In this document: in pieces, positions 55,568-64,000 of the stretch
How positions within the stretch are numbered: the stretch's first letter is position 1
Layout of the letters: every line of letters begins with the position of its first letter
DNA from: an uncultured Candidatus Puniceispirillum sp.
GTDB taxonomy: Bacteria; Pseudomonadota; Alphaproteobacteria; Puniceispirillales; Puniceispirillaceae
Assembly: GCA_905182545.1 (NCBI GenBank)
Contig: CAJJBY010000007.1
Location: 274,407-338,406, forward strand
DNA length: 64,000 nucleotides
Direction: 5' to 3'
Translations under genes and position numbers: made by a program
Notes under the pieces: model-generated
What the model was told of the DNA's origin: nothing
Seen by the model: only the letters and a program-made list of their open reading frames with translations
The model's database searches: none

Positions 55568-57779
55568 TTATATATCTAGCCAGTAAGTAAGTTTTAAATT
55601 AATTGATCTGCTTTTAATTCTCGGCACGAATAAACTATCATATCTGTCCTCTGTATAGTAATTATCACTGTATACTAAAAACAAATCAGATAATGGTGCA
55701 AACCTCCATTGTAACCTTGTATTTAGACTAAGGTTTTCCCTTTGACTACTGTACTGAACTAAGGTTGCCCAATATAAGTTTTTTGTAAAGGTATAATCAA
55801 TCCTTGGTGCTATTAGTAGAATATTTGCATTTGGATAAGGGTTTGGAAGTTTAATTTTATCGTAGCTTATCTGTACTGAACTATTAAACCTTGGTTGTAT
55901 TCTATAGGAAAGTCTAAGATCAATAGACTTTATTTTTCCGTTAAAAAATTCACCAAAAGACGGGGTTATAGTGTATGAAAAATCTTCTGAGGATGGTGAA
56001 CTATAATAAGCTTCAAAATTTGTGAAGTTGTATTCACTTCCTACTGGTAATGGAACCCCATTAGTTCTAGTAGGATCAAAATCCCTGTAAAGATGGGTAA
56101 ATCTGTTTTTAACAACAGCACCCATAGTAGAACTATCATTTTGGTTTGCACCCCATCTTGCTATAAGAAAACGATCTGAAAGTTCATTATTTAATTCAGG
56201 TCTCCAAATAAATACTGGTGTAACTTCTAAGCTATGATTATGAATTTTTTTGTTTTCTGGCCAAAATTTATACTTAAAGTTTGGATTAATTTTTATCACT
56301 CCAGTTCTTTTTATATATCCTAATTCTGAATTAAAATTATCTCCTACATATAATCCACTCAATCTAAAACTAATATTTTTAGTATTATAATTTGTATTTA
56401 CCCCAACTGAAATATCCTTGTCTTTGTACTCCTGTGTAAAAGATTTATGTATATAATATTTGCCATACCACTTATTATCTTTTGAAGCTAAATTATAGTC
56501 TAGTCCTAAAAGTCTGTTGTAATCTTTTCCTATTTCAGAAAAATCATAGTTCTTAGTTGCTTGTTTATTTATAAATATAAAACTAATATTAGACCTGTTA
56601 AATACCTTGTGCTGTAGAGCAATTATTGAGTTGTTTGTTGCAGCAATTTCATTTTTAATATCTTCTTGAGTTTGCATATTTAGTAATCCAATTCTAAAAT
56701 TATTATTTAGCTTTCCGCTAAGTCTCATCCCAAAATCAATCTTATTTTCAATATTATTTCCGTTAATATCTTTTCCAATTCCTATTCTTCTTGAAAAAAA
56801 TGGGTTAGCATCTTTTGAATTTCCAAAACTTGAAAACAAATCACTATTTTCAATAAAGAACTGTCTTTTCTCAGGCAAGGTAACTTCATATCTTGTAAGA
56901 TTGGTTACTTGTTGATCAACTTCAACTTGTGAAAAGTCTGGATTTAAGGTTAAGTCTAATGTTAGAGATTATCTAATAGTTAATTTTACATCTCCCCCAA
57001 AATTTACACTTTCACCGCTTATTGAATTTTCATAGTCTTTGAAGCTTAAACTATTAACATAAGGAATTATAGATTTTTTTAATGTAGATTTTCCTAAGTG
57101 GTCTTTCAAAAATCATATCTCCCATAAATGCCAAATTAAAAAACTCTGATTTTTAGGTACTTTATGCCAAGAGTTCCATGCATTATTTTTAGTGTCTCTT
57201 TGGTAGCTTCCTACTCTCCATTTAGTTTCTCCTTCTGCGATATTTAAATGCAGATAGTGGTATTTTCCATTCCGTTGTATAGTAATTTTGGTATTGTTTT
57301 GATTCACATAACCATTTTTTATCCCATGTCATATCCCAATCCGATAATTCGTTACCTCCATTAGACAATAACATATCTCTTTGAACTCCTGTATGATTAC
57401 TCCCAAAAACAAAAGCGTTAGTTGCATCATTAAACGTATCAAAAATCATCGTAATATTATCCGAATTTCCAGCGCTAAAATCTCTTTTTAGAGAGCTTAT
57501 TTTTAAATCAGAGGTATTTGCATTTACTTTAATCCCTACATACAGGAATTGATCATCATTCATTACCTTTATTTCGTTCTTATATTTAGAAGGAGCTCCA
57601 TTATTAGGAGAGTGTTCATAAAAATCTGAAGCTGTTTTAGCTAAACTCCAATCACTTTCGTCTAACTCTCCATCTATTGATATTTCCGAACTTATATATT
57701 TTACATGAATCTGTTTTCTATCTTCTTGAGAAAAAGTTAAATTAACTACCAAAAAAAATATTAATTGAATTTTATTCAT
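55568..57779 (-). CDS. DUF5916 outer-membrane protein with N-terminal CBM9-like domain, broken by three frameshifts and a stop
   Basis: One gene in pieces. From the ATG at 57779: signal peptide (MNKIQLIFFLVVNLTFS), then a CBM9-like domain (ISIDGELDESDWSLAKTASDF, FDTFNDATNAFVFGSNHTG). Indels lie at about 57239 (joins LSAFKY to AEGETKWRVGSYQRDTK), in the T run 57136-57141 (joins KNQSFFNLAFMGDMIFER) and near 57093 (joins STLKKSIIPYVNSLSFKDYE). An in-frame TAA is at 56969-56971. The rest is DUF5916: LNPDFSQVEVDQQVTNLTRY, TLPEKRQFFIEN and then a beta-barrel-like C-terminus ending in YWLDI. About 735 residues. These are predicted outer-membrane proteins of unknown role. The cluster of lesions could also mean a genuine pseudogene. 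Confidence 0.8.
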
Positions 57780-57856
57780 TGTTTTGATTTTGATTTTGTA
57801 AAAGTAAATAATTATATTAAGATTTATACATACATTTTTATAGCTTAATAATACCT

Positions 57857-58520
57857 ATGAGATTTTTTAACTTTATCTTCTTATTTTTTCTTATTTCGTT
57901 TAGTCAATTAAATAATGATTTTATCGATATTAAAGAATATATTCCAAGTATTGTTATCGACTTAAAATATGCGTCTAACGATAATTTTACTGGTCAGTAT
58001 AGTGAATGGTTATGAATCTCCTAAATGTTTGTTAACTATTGAAGCTGCCCGTTCTTTAAAATATATCCAAACTATATTGAATAAATCTGGGTACTCCTTA
58101 AAAATATACGATGCCTACCGCCCTCAAAGATCTGTAAACCATTTTATAAATTGGTCTAAAAACCTATCTGACACTATTAACAAAAGTTATTATTATCCAA
58201 ATCTTGCGAAGTCTATTTTGTTTAAGCTTGGATATATAGCAAGCAAATCTTCTCATTCAAGAGGTAGCACTGTTGATATAACTCTTGTTGATATTACTTC
58301 TGGAAAAGAAGTTGATATGGGAAGCTCTTATGATTTTTTTGGTTTAGAATCTTCTCATGATTATAAAAACATTTCTATTATTCAGAAAAATAATCGTAAA
58401 CTTCTTTTAGATATAATGACTAAGAATGGATTCTCTTCCTATTCCAAAGAGTGGTGGCATTACACTTTTATTGACGAACCTTTTCCTACGACTTATTTTG
58501 ACTTTACTACTAACAAATAA
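57857..58520 (+). CDS. D-alanyl-D-alanine dipeptidase (VanX/DdpX family), one frameshift
   Basis: Zinc dipeptidase cleaving D-Ala-D-Ala. The start at ATG 57857 gives an N-terminal hydrophobic signal (MRFFNFIFLFFLISFSQ), then DFIDIKEYIPSIVIDLKYAS. The extra T at 57998 interrupts FTGQ; after removal, IVNGYESPKCLLTIEAARSL continues. The zinc and catalytic motifs are intact: SSHSRGSTVDITLVD (His and Asp ligands) and KEWWHYTF (Glu and His). About 220 residues, standard length. Most likely periplasmic peptidoglycan recycling, not vancomycin resistance, since there are no vanH/vanA genes nearby. Confidence 0.9.
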
Positions 58521-58523
58521 CCT

Positions 58524-61500
58524 TTATCTTTTCAGGCTAAAGTGACCTGTAAATTCTTTGATTAGTGATTCAGCATCTCCGAAGACTACATCGAGTCTAA
58601 TCGTAAACCAGTAGTCGGTAGCTGGCAGGTTTTCTCCATTAAAGGTTCCATCCCATCCAGGTCCAATTGGGCTAAGTTGTTTTAGTAGTTTACCAAACCT
58701 ATCGTAGATATATATCTTGGCAAGTGGTCTAGTTTCTATTCCTTCCACGCGCCATGTATCGTTATATCCATCTCCATTTGGAGTAAAGAAGTGCGGGTAA
58801 TCAATCACTAGTACTTGCGTTGTTCCAGTACCACAACCATTTACATCTCTAGCGATAACGGTGTGGAATCCAGGAGTAACATCTTCAAAGGTTCCACTAG
58901 TTTGCCATGGTCCATCGTCTAAGCTAAATTCATAGATTCCTTCTCCCGTAGCAGAAGCTTCTATAATGTGTAGATCGGCAAAGAATTCTGTAGTAACTAC
59001 TGCGCTTACTTCTGGCGGTGAACTTGGGTCTACTAAAGTAGTAACCGTGTTTTGACATCCAGTCGCTAAGTTTGTAACAATGGCTGTGAATGTTCCACCC
59101 ACTAAAGGAGTGTAGGTTACACTAGTGCTTACGAGTGTTCCTGTTGGATCGAACCATTCAAAGCTATAAAGAGCTGGGTCAAGTCCAATATCCATTACAA
59201 CAGGATCTAGTAGTTCGGATCCATTTACGTTCACACATCCAAGGTAAATATCCTCTAAGAAGAACTCTGGAAGTAAGTTCACGATTAATGTTAAGTCGGT
59301 AGTAGCATAACACTGCGCATCGGCTGTAGTGTCGTTATCTACTCTAGCATAGATAATCTGAGGATTACTTGTATTGTCGTAAGAGTTTGCTAGTGGATTG
59401 GTTCCTAGTTCTGCATCAATTTGGTTATCGTAATAGGTAACAGTAAAGTTAGCAGGATCTTGTCCATCTAGTACTTCCTCGTTTTGCGTACTTAAATTAA
59501 AGGTACCAAAGCCATCGTTATCTGCTAGGTTATCACAGATGATATACTCAATACGATCGAGGTCACTGTTGGCCTGTGCAGCTTCCTGTACTTCAATGGT
59601 AATACTAGGTACTGCGATAAAGCATCCTGTAGTATTGTTCGTGATGTTTACAAAGAGTTGTTGTGGGTTAGTAAGGTTGGTGTAAGGACTAACTAAAACA
59701 TTATCTCCATTATCAGCATCCTCTTGTGTTTCATGGTAAGTAACCGTAAAATTTAAAGGATCTTGTGTTCCTAGTATCGATGCACTTACCGTATCTAAAT
59801 CAAAGTCAAAGAATCCATCGGTATCTATCTCACAAGCAATATAGTCTTGTGCAGCAGAGATATCTGGAAGTGGATTAACAATAAGATCAAAAGTAACAAT
59901 GGTATAACATGCCGTTATATCATTGGTTACTCGTACGTAAATAGTCTGTTGACCAAGTGTTATGTTTGTATACACTGCAGGATCTACTATAGCATTCTCT
60001 CCAAGTTCTGCATTCTCTTGTGTTTCATGATAAGTAACACTCACGCCTTCTTCTCCGTTGATAATATATGCCTGGTTTATCGTAATATCAAATACCTCTA
60101 GCTCATCTCCTGAAGCATCGTAATCACACAGCTCAATATTGGCTGGATCAATACTTGGCGTAGGATTAGGAAGTACTCTAATGGTAAGGGTAACAAAAGA
60201 ATAACATGTGGTAGATGGATCGGTAACTCGTACAAATAAAGTCTGTGGGTTTAATGCATTGGTCCCTACAGCAGTATTGGTATAGGCCTCAGGATCTGCA
60301 ATAACATTGGTGTTTGCCATGGCATCTTGTTCTGTCTCAAAGTATTCTACAATCCAAGGGTTCCCACCAGTAATCTCTTCATCTTTAACCGTTAGATCAA
60401 AGACCGTTGTCTCATCAGCAACGATGTCATCACAAAGCTCTAATGGCAATGGTTGTATAGCATCTGGTGGAAGCGATACAATAAGATCGAACTCTCCAGT
60501 GGATACACATAAGTTTTCTATACTCTCCAGTCGTACATAAATAGTCTGTGGATTGGACAGGTTATTATAAGTCTCTGGATTTACAATAGGGTTATCTCCT
60601 GTATCAGCATCTTCTTGAGATATGTGATAAGAAAGATTAAACTCCGATGCTACTTGAGTGCCTAATATAAGTGCTGTGTTCTGGGTTAAATCAAATTGGA
60701 AGAATCCATTTAAATCATCATCACATATAATAATATCCTCAATAACAATAGGTAGCTGTGGAGAAGGAAGCGAGATAAGCTCCAACTCTACAATACTAAA
60801 GCATCCTGTTATACTGTTCTCTGCTCTAACAAACAATGTTTGCTGATTAGGGACAATGTTATCGTAAGGACTCGCTAAAGAATTCAGTGCATTCTCTGCA
60901 TCGGTTAAAGTCTCGTAGTAAGTCACAAAAATATCCAGCTCTCCATTAATAATATCTTCCGATATACTCTCTAGATCAAAACTAGTAAAGCCATCTGCAT
61001 CTACATCACATGCCTCTAGTGGTTCTACGGTAACTGGACTAGGTAGTGGATTAACTCTAAGGTCTAAAGTAATCGTGCTTACACAGCCTGTAATATCGTT
61101 CTCTGCACGAAGATAAATCGTCTGTGCGTTAACAATATTAGTGTATGGGCTAAAGATTGGGGCATCTGCATTATCTGCATCTTCTTGAGTCTCGTGGAAA
61201 GTAATACTGATTCCTGTTTGACCATTAAGTACTTGTGCTAAACTATCTTCTAGAGTAAATTCTTCTACTTCATCTCCCGTGTTGTTATCATCACAAAGTT
61301 CTAAAGGATCGGGCTGTATAAGTACTGGAAGCTCGTTTACAATAAGTGTAAGAGCGGTCGTGTTATAACATTCTGTATCGATATTCTCTACGCGAACATA
61401 TATATCTTGAGTAAATGGAGATACATTAGTATAGGCTAAAGGAGTAGTGATTGGATTAGTCTTCTGCATTGCATTGTCTAGAGTCTCGTAATAACTTATC

Positions 61501-64000
61501 TCAAAGTCTAATGGATCTAGCCCGTTTAAAATCTCCTGGTTAGCTAGACTTAAATCAAATAAACCAAAGCCATCGGTATCGTTGTCACAAACTTCCAATG
61601 CACTTGGCTCAGTCTCAATCTGCGGAACATCGTTTACTACAATTAAAAGCTCTAAGTAAGTAAAACAATCTGTACTAATAGTGGTGTCTTCTACACGAAC
61701 ATAAATGGTCTGTTGGTACTGAACAATATTGTTATAATCTCCAATGATAGGGAATAGGTTATTCTCTGCATCGGATAAAGTCTCGTGGTAGCTAATCGCT
61801 AAGTTGGATAAAGTTCCTGTAATCTCTGCATCTGCGTCAGTAAGAGTAAATACTCCAAAACCATCTGCATCGGCATCACAGAATTCTAAGTTCGATGGGG
61901 TAGTGGCAGCAGGAGGACCAACTACAACTAAATCCATAGGTGTAGTAGAATAACAACCTGTAATAGGGGTCATATCATCTTCGATTCTAGCAAAAATAGT
62001 TTGTAAATCTGGAGTTACTGTCGTGTATAATTCTTCCAATGTATTCTCTCCACTATCGGCATCTTCTTGCGAGATATGATAAGTAACCACATTCTCTGGT
62101 ATACCAGCTGCTATTGTTTCTGTTTGTACAGAGATATCAATAGTAGTAAGACCATCGATAGTACCATCGTCATCACAAACAATTAAGTCTTCAGGAGCAA
62201 TAAATACTGGTCTAGGTTCTACAGTCAGTGTAAAGTTTATATTAGAGATATAACAAGCCGTAACAAAAGGATCGCCATCTTCTACTTCCACACGAACATA
62301 AATAGTCACTTCTTCATTTACAGTATAAGGACTCGCTAATGCATTAAAGCCAGTATCGGCATCGAGTTGTGATTCGTGATAAGTAATAATCACTTCTTCT
62401 GCATTTTGTTCTCCAAGTACTTGAGCATTATAATCGTTTAAATCAATATCAATTGTTCCAGGAGTATACGTACAAAGAATCTCATCGAGAACTTCGTTGT
62501 AAACAGGAACCGGTAATACTTGCAATAGCATGGAGTTAATACCAAAACAATCGTTATCTCTTTCTACTCTTAGGTATAGTGTTTGTGCATTGGGCACTTC
62601 ACTAGTGTACTGATTAGGTAATTGATTAAGCTCTAATAAAGCATCGTTTTCACTTGCGTAATAAGCAATGGTTAATTGATCAGGGCTTGTAATATCATTA
62701 TTAGGATTCGCTACAATTAAAGACAGGACATAGTTATCAGCATTACTAAGAGTAAATAAACCAAGTCCGTCATAATCATTTCCATTTCCTTCACTATTGT
62801 CACATACAATTAATCCTGCATCTTCTGGGATAGGATTAAAGATTGTTTCTAAGTAAAAGAAGGAAGTTGTGTAACAAGTTGTTGCTATATTTTGTACCCT
62901 ACAATAGATATTTTGCAGTGGAGTAAGGTTTACATAAGAAGTTGGGTTAGGAATAGCGTTTATACCTGCATCTAGGTCTTCTTGCGATAAATGGAAGGTA
63001 AGTACATAGTTATCTGAACTATCACCAGGACCATTTGGTATAACAATATTCTCTGCAGCTTCCTCTAAGTTGTAAATAGAAATACCATCTTGAACATCAT
63101 CAATATCACATTGTACTAAATCGGTATTAACAATTACATTAGGTAATGGATTAACTACAATATTAAAGGACCCAGTAGTCACACAAGCGGTTACGTTATC
63201 TACTAATCGAACAAATATTTCTTCTGATGCAGAATCAGAGTTAGAGTAATTGGTTAGTTCTGCAGTAGTATAAGGATCATTACCAGACTCTGCATCTGCT
63301 AAAGAACCATGATAGGTTTCTGTCACATTTTGCGCAGTAAAATAATCGTCTATGTAAGAGATAATATCAAATACCTCAATCATAGATCCGGGATTGACGT
63401 AATCACAAATTTCATAATCAATAACTTCAATTAAAGCCAGTGGATTTACAATAATGCCTTGGGTAGTAGTAGAATAACAACCTGTAATATCATTCTCTAA
63501 ACGAACAATAAGCTCTTGAGTGTTAAGTGATGTATTGTTATATGGACTAGCTAATGGGTTAGTCGCTGTATCCGCTTCTGCTTGAGATTCATAATAAGTA
63601 ACTGAAATACCAGTTTGACCGTTTAATATAATCGGATCTAAAGAAACTAAATCAAAGGTACTAATACCATCATAATCATCGTCACAGACTTCGATAACTG
63701 GAGGAACGATTACCTCGGGAATAGGATTTACTACAAGCGCTAGGGTAGTGGTAGCATAGCAGAAAGTAATGTCATCGGTTAAACGAACAAATACATTTTG
63801 AGAGTCCTGAGTTGTATTGGTATAAAGATCTACGATTGCATTTGCTCCATTATCGGCATCCTCTTGCGTCTGGTGATAAGAAACACTCACGTTAACCTGA
63901 CCACCAAGTAGTTCTTCTGTTCTTTGAGATAAATCAAAAATATCAATACCATCATAATCATTATCACACTCCTCAAGTGGAGTTGGAATAGTGATGGTAG
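58524..64000 (-). CDS. Giant tandem-repeat surface protein with gliding-motility (type IX secretion) C-terminus, 5' partial
   Basis: Open to the edge of the window, so the start is missing; at least 1,820 residues are visible. About 16 tandem repeats of ~95 residues fill 59,238-64,000. Each begins with CDxDxDGxxxFDL, contains a VTYHETQEDADxGxN block, then QTIYVRVEN-x-TxCYxT, and ends in a VNPLP-like linker. Each repeat has two conserved cysteines, so one disulfide per domain is likely. The last ~90 residues are a type B gliding-motility C-terminal domain: PHFFTPNGDGYNDTWRVEGI, IYIYDRFGKLLKQLSPIGPG, WDGTFNGENLPATDYWFTIR, ending GHFSLKR. Such proteins are exported by the type IX system and act as cell-surface adhesins. 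It has no frameshifts and a higher GC content than the preceding genes. Confidence 0.9.
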   Translation of the reverse strand, partial: TITIPTPLEECDNDYDGIDIFDLSQRTEELLGGQVNVSVSYHQTQEDADNGANAIVDLYTNTTQDSQNVFVRLTDDITFCYATTTLALVVNPIPEVIVPPVIEVCDDDYDGISTFDLVSLDPIILNGQTGISVTYYESQAEADTATNPLASPYNNTSLNTQELIVRLENDITGCYSTTTQGIIVNPLALIEVIDYEICDYVNPGSMIEVFDIISYIDDYFTAQNVTETYHGSLADAESGNDPYTTAELTNYSNSDSASEEIFVRLVDNVTACVTTGSFNIVVNPLPNVIVNTDLVQCDIDDVQDGISIYNLEEAAENIVIPNGPGDSSDNYVLTFHLSQEDLDAGINAIPNPTSYVNLTPLQNIYCRVQNIATTCYTTSFFYLETIFNPIPEDAGLIVCDNSEGNGNDYDGLGLFTLSNADNYVLSLIVANPNNDITSPDQLTIAYYASENDALLELNQLPNQYTSEVPNAQTLYLRVERDNDCFGINSMLLQVLPVPVYNEVLDEILCTYTPGTIDIDLNDYNAQVLGEQNAEEVIITYHESQLDADTGFNALASPYTVNEEVTIYVRVEVEDGDPFVTACYISNINFTLTVEPRPVFIAPEDLIVCDDDGTIDGLTTIDISVQTETIAAGIPENVVTYHISQEDADSGENTLEELYTTVTPDLQTIFARIEDDMTPITGCYSTTPMDLVVVGPPAATTPSNLEFCDADADGFGVFTLTDADAEITGTLSNLAISYHETLSDAENNLFPIIGDYNNIVQYQQTIYVRVEDTTISTDCFTYLELLIVVNDVPQIETEPSALEVCDNDTDGFGLFDLSLANQEILNGLDPLDFEISYYETLDNAMQKTNPITTPLAYTNVSPFTQDIYVRVENIDTECYNTTALTLIVNELPVLIQPDPLELCDDNNTGDEVEEFTLEDSLAQVLNGQTGISITFHETQEDADNADAPIFSPYTNIVNAQTIYLRAENDITGCVSTITLDLRVNPLPSPVTVEPLEACDVDADGFTSFDLESISEDIINGELDIFVTYYETLTDAENALNSLASPYDNIVPNQQTLFVRAENSITGCFSIVELELISLPSPQLPIVIEDIIICDDDLNGFFQFDLTQNTALILGTQVASEFNLSYHISQEDADTGDNPIVNPETYNNLSNPQTIYVRLESIENLCVSTGEFDLIVSLPPDAIQPLPLELCDDIVADETTVFDLTVKDEEITGGNPWIVEYFETEQDAMANTNVIADPEAYTNTAVGTNALNPQTLFVRVTDPSTTCYSFVTLTIRVLPNPTPSIDPANIELCDYDASGDELEVFDITINQAYIINGEEGVSVTYHETQENAELGENAIVDPAVYTNITLGQQTIYVRVTNDITACYTIVTFDLIVNPLPDISAAQDYIACEIDTDGFFDFDLDTVSASILGTQDPLNFTVTYHETQEDADNGDNVLVSPYTNLTNPQQLFVNITNNTTGCFIAVPSITIEVQEAAQANSDLDRIEYIICDNLADNDGFGTFNLSTQNEEVLDGQDPANFTVTYYDNQIDAELGTNPLANSYDNTSNPQIIYARVDNDTTADAQCYATTDLTLIVNLLPEFFLEDIYLGCVNVNGSELLDPVVMDIGLDPALYSFEWFDPTGTLVSTSVTYTPLVGGTFTAIVTNLATGCQNTVTTLVDPSSPPEVSAVVTTEFFADLHIIEASATGEGIYEFSLDDGPWQTSGTFEDVTPGFHTVIARDVNGCGTGTTQVLVIDYPHFFTPNGDGYNDTWRVEGIETRPLAKIYIYDRFGKLLKQLSPIGPGWDGTFNGENLPATDYWFTIRLDVVFGDAESLIKEFTGHFSLKR
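59238..64000 (-). repeat. Sixteen ~285-base coding repeats
   Basis: In-frame tandem repeats of the giant surface protein. The unit is divergent at DNA level but has fixed landmarks: a Cys-Asp pair followed by an acidic DG motif, TYHETQEDAD, VRVEN and a second Cys. Unit length varies between about 90 and 110 codons, mostly through linker changes. The pattern is one of ancient duplication with divergence, not recent array expansion. Confidence 0.85.

Noticed and set aside
57857..58520. Vancomycin-resistance gene
   Set aside because: VanX-type dipeptidases are common in Gram-negative bacteria for D-Ala-D-Ala turnover, and no vanH, vanA or vanRS genes are present.
59238..64000. CRISPR-like or satellite array
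   Set aside because: The repetition is at protein level in one long open frame, with units of ~285 bases that diverge in DNA sequence; there are no short identical repeats with unique spacers.

Overview
The window is a composite of at least two genomes. Bases 1 to about 45,280 have a base composition near 50% GC (by eye) and carry alphaproteobacterial housekeeping genes in orders typical of that class: rimP-nusA-ylxR-infB-rbfA-truB-rpsO-pnp, fabI-fabB-fabA next to irr, moeB-dut-coaBC-ubiB-ubiE-mutM, rpsT-dnaA-dnaN-recF-gyrB, then regB-regA and metZ. Gene content (Irr, RegBA, KatG) and base composition would fit a marine SAR116-like alphaproteobacterium, but that placement is inference. At a poly-T run at 45,280-45,285 the sequence switches inside a codon from the start of a malonyl-CoA decarboxylase gene to the last third of an AT-rich Bacteroidetes rpoB gene. 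From there to about 58,520 the DNA is flavobacterial (rpoB-rpoC-DUF3467, prfC, idi, queD-like, cupin, DUF4369 lipoprotein, DUF5916 protein, VanX-type dipeptidase). The last 5.5 kb is one giant repeat protein with a gliding-motility/type IX secretion C-terminus. It is richer in GC and free of frameshifts, so it may be a third source.

Layout. 1-2,150: end of a Bax-like glucosaminidase, a secreted polysaccharide deacetylase and divergent tsaB. 2,147-9,262: tightly overlapping run rimI-miaB-phoH-ybeY-corC-lnt-metK, covering tRNA modification, ribosome maturation and lipoprotein acylation. 9,334-10,068: trmB and its terminator. 10,293-19,841: the nusA-infB transcription/translation operon through pnp, with terminators after rpsO and pnp. 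19,919-23,183: fatty-acid genes divergent from irr. 23,218-25,566: katG behind a strong promoter and an almost perfect Irr box. 25,583-32,545: SH3 protein, D-2-hydroxyacid dehydrogenase, then a minus-strand block moeB-dut-coaBC-ubiB-ubiE. 32,688-41,305: mutM, a small exported protein, rpsT and the dnaA-dnaN-recF-gyrB replication block. 41,342-45,285: redox two-component pair regB-regA, DUF1737-metZ and a truncated malonyl-CoA decarboxylase. 45,286-58,520: flavobacterial section. 58,524-64,000: repeat protein.

Many genes, including ones a cell cannot lose (dnaA, gyrB, rpoB, rpoC), are broken by single-base indels, often in homopolymers. I read these as sequencing or assembly errors and annotate the full gene spans with the lesion positions. 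The points most worth following biologically are a helix-turn-helix domain fused to CoaBC with a matching palindrome upstream of its gene, the Irr-box/katG promoter, a hairpin that would bury the dnaA ribosome-binding site, a lysine next to the phospho-accepting histidine of RegB, and the 16-fold repeat adhesin. I see no CRISPR array, transposase, phage gene, tRNA or rRNA.
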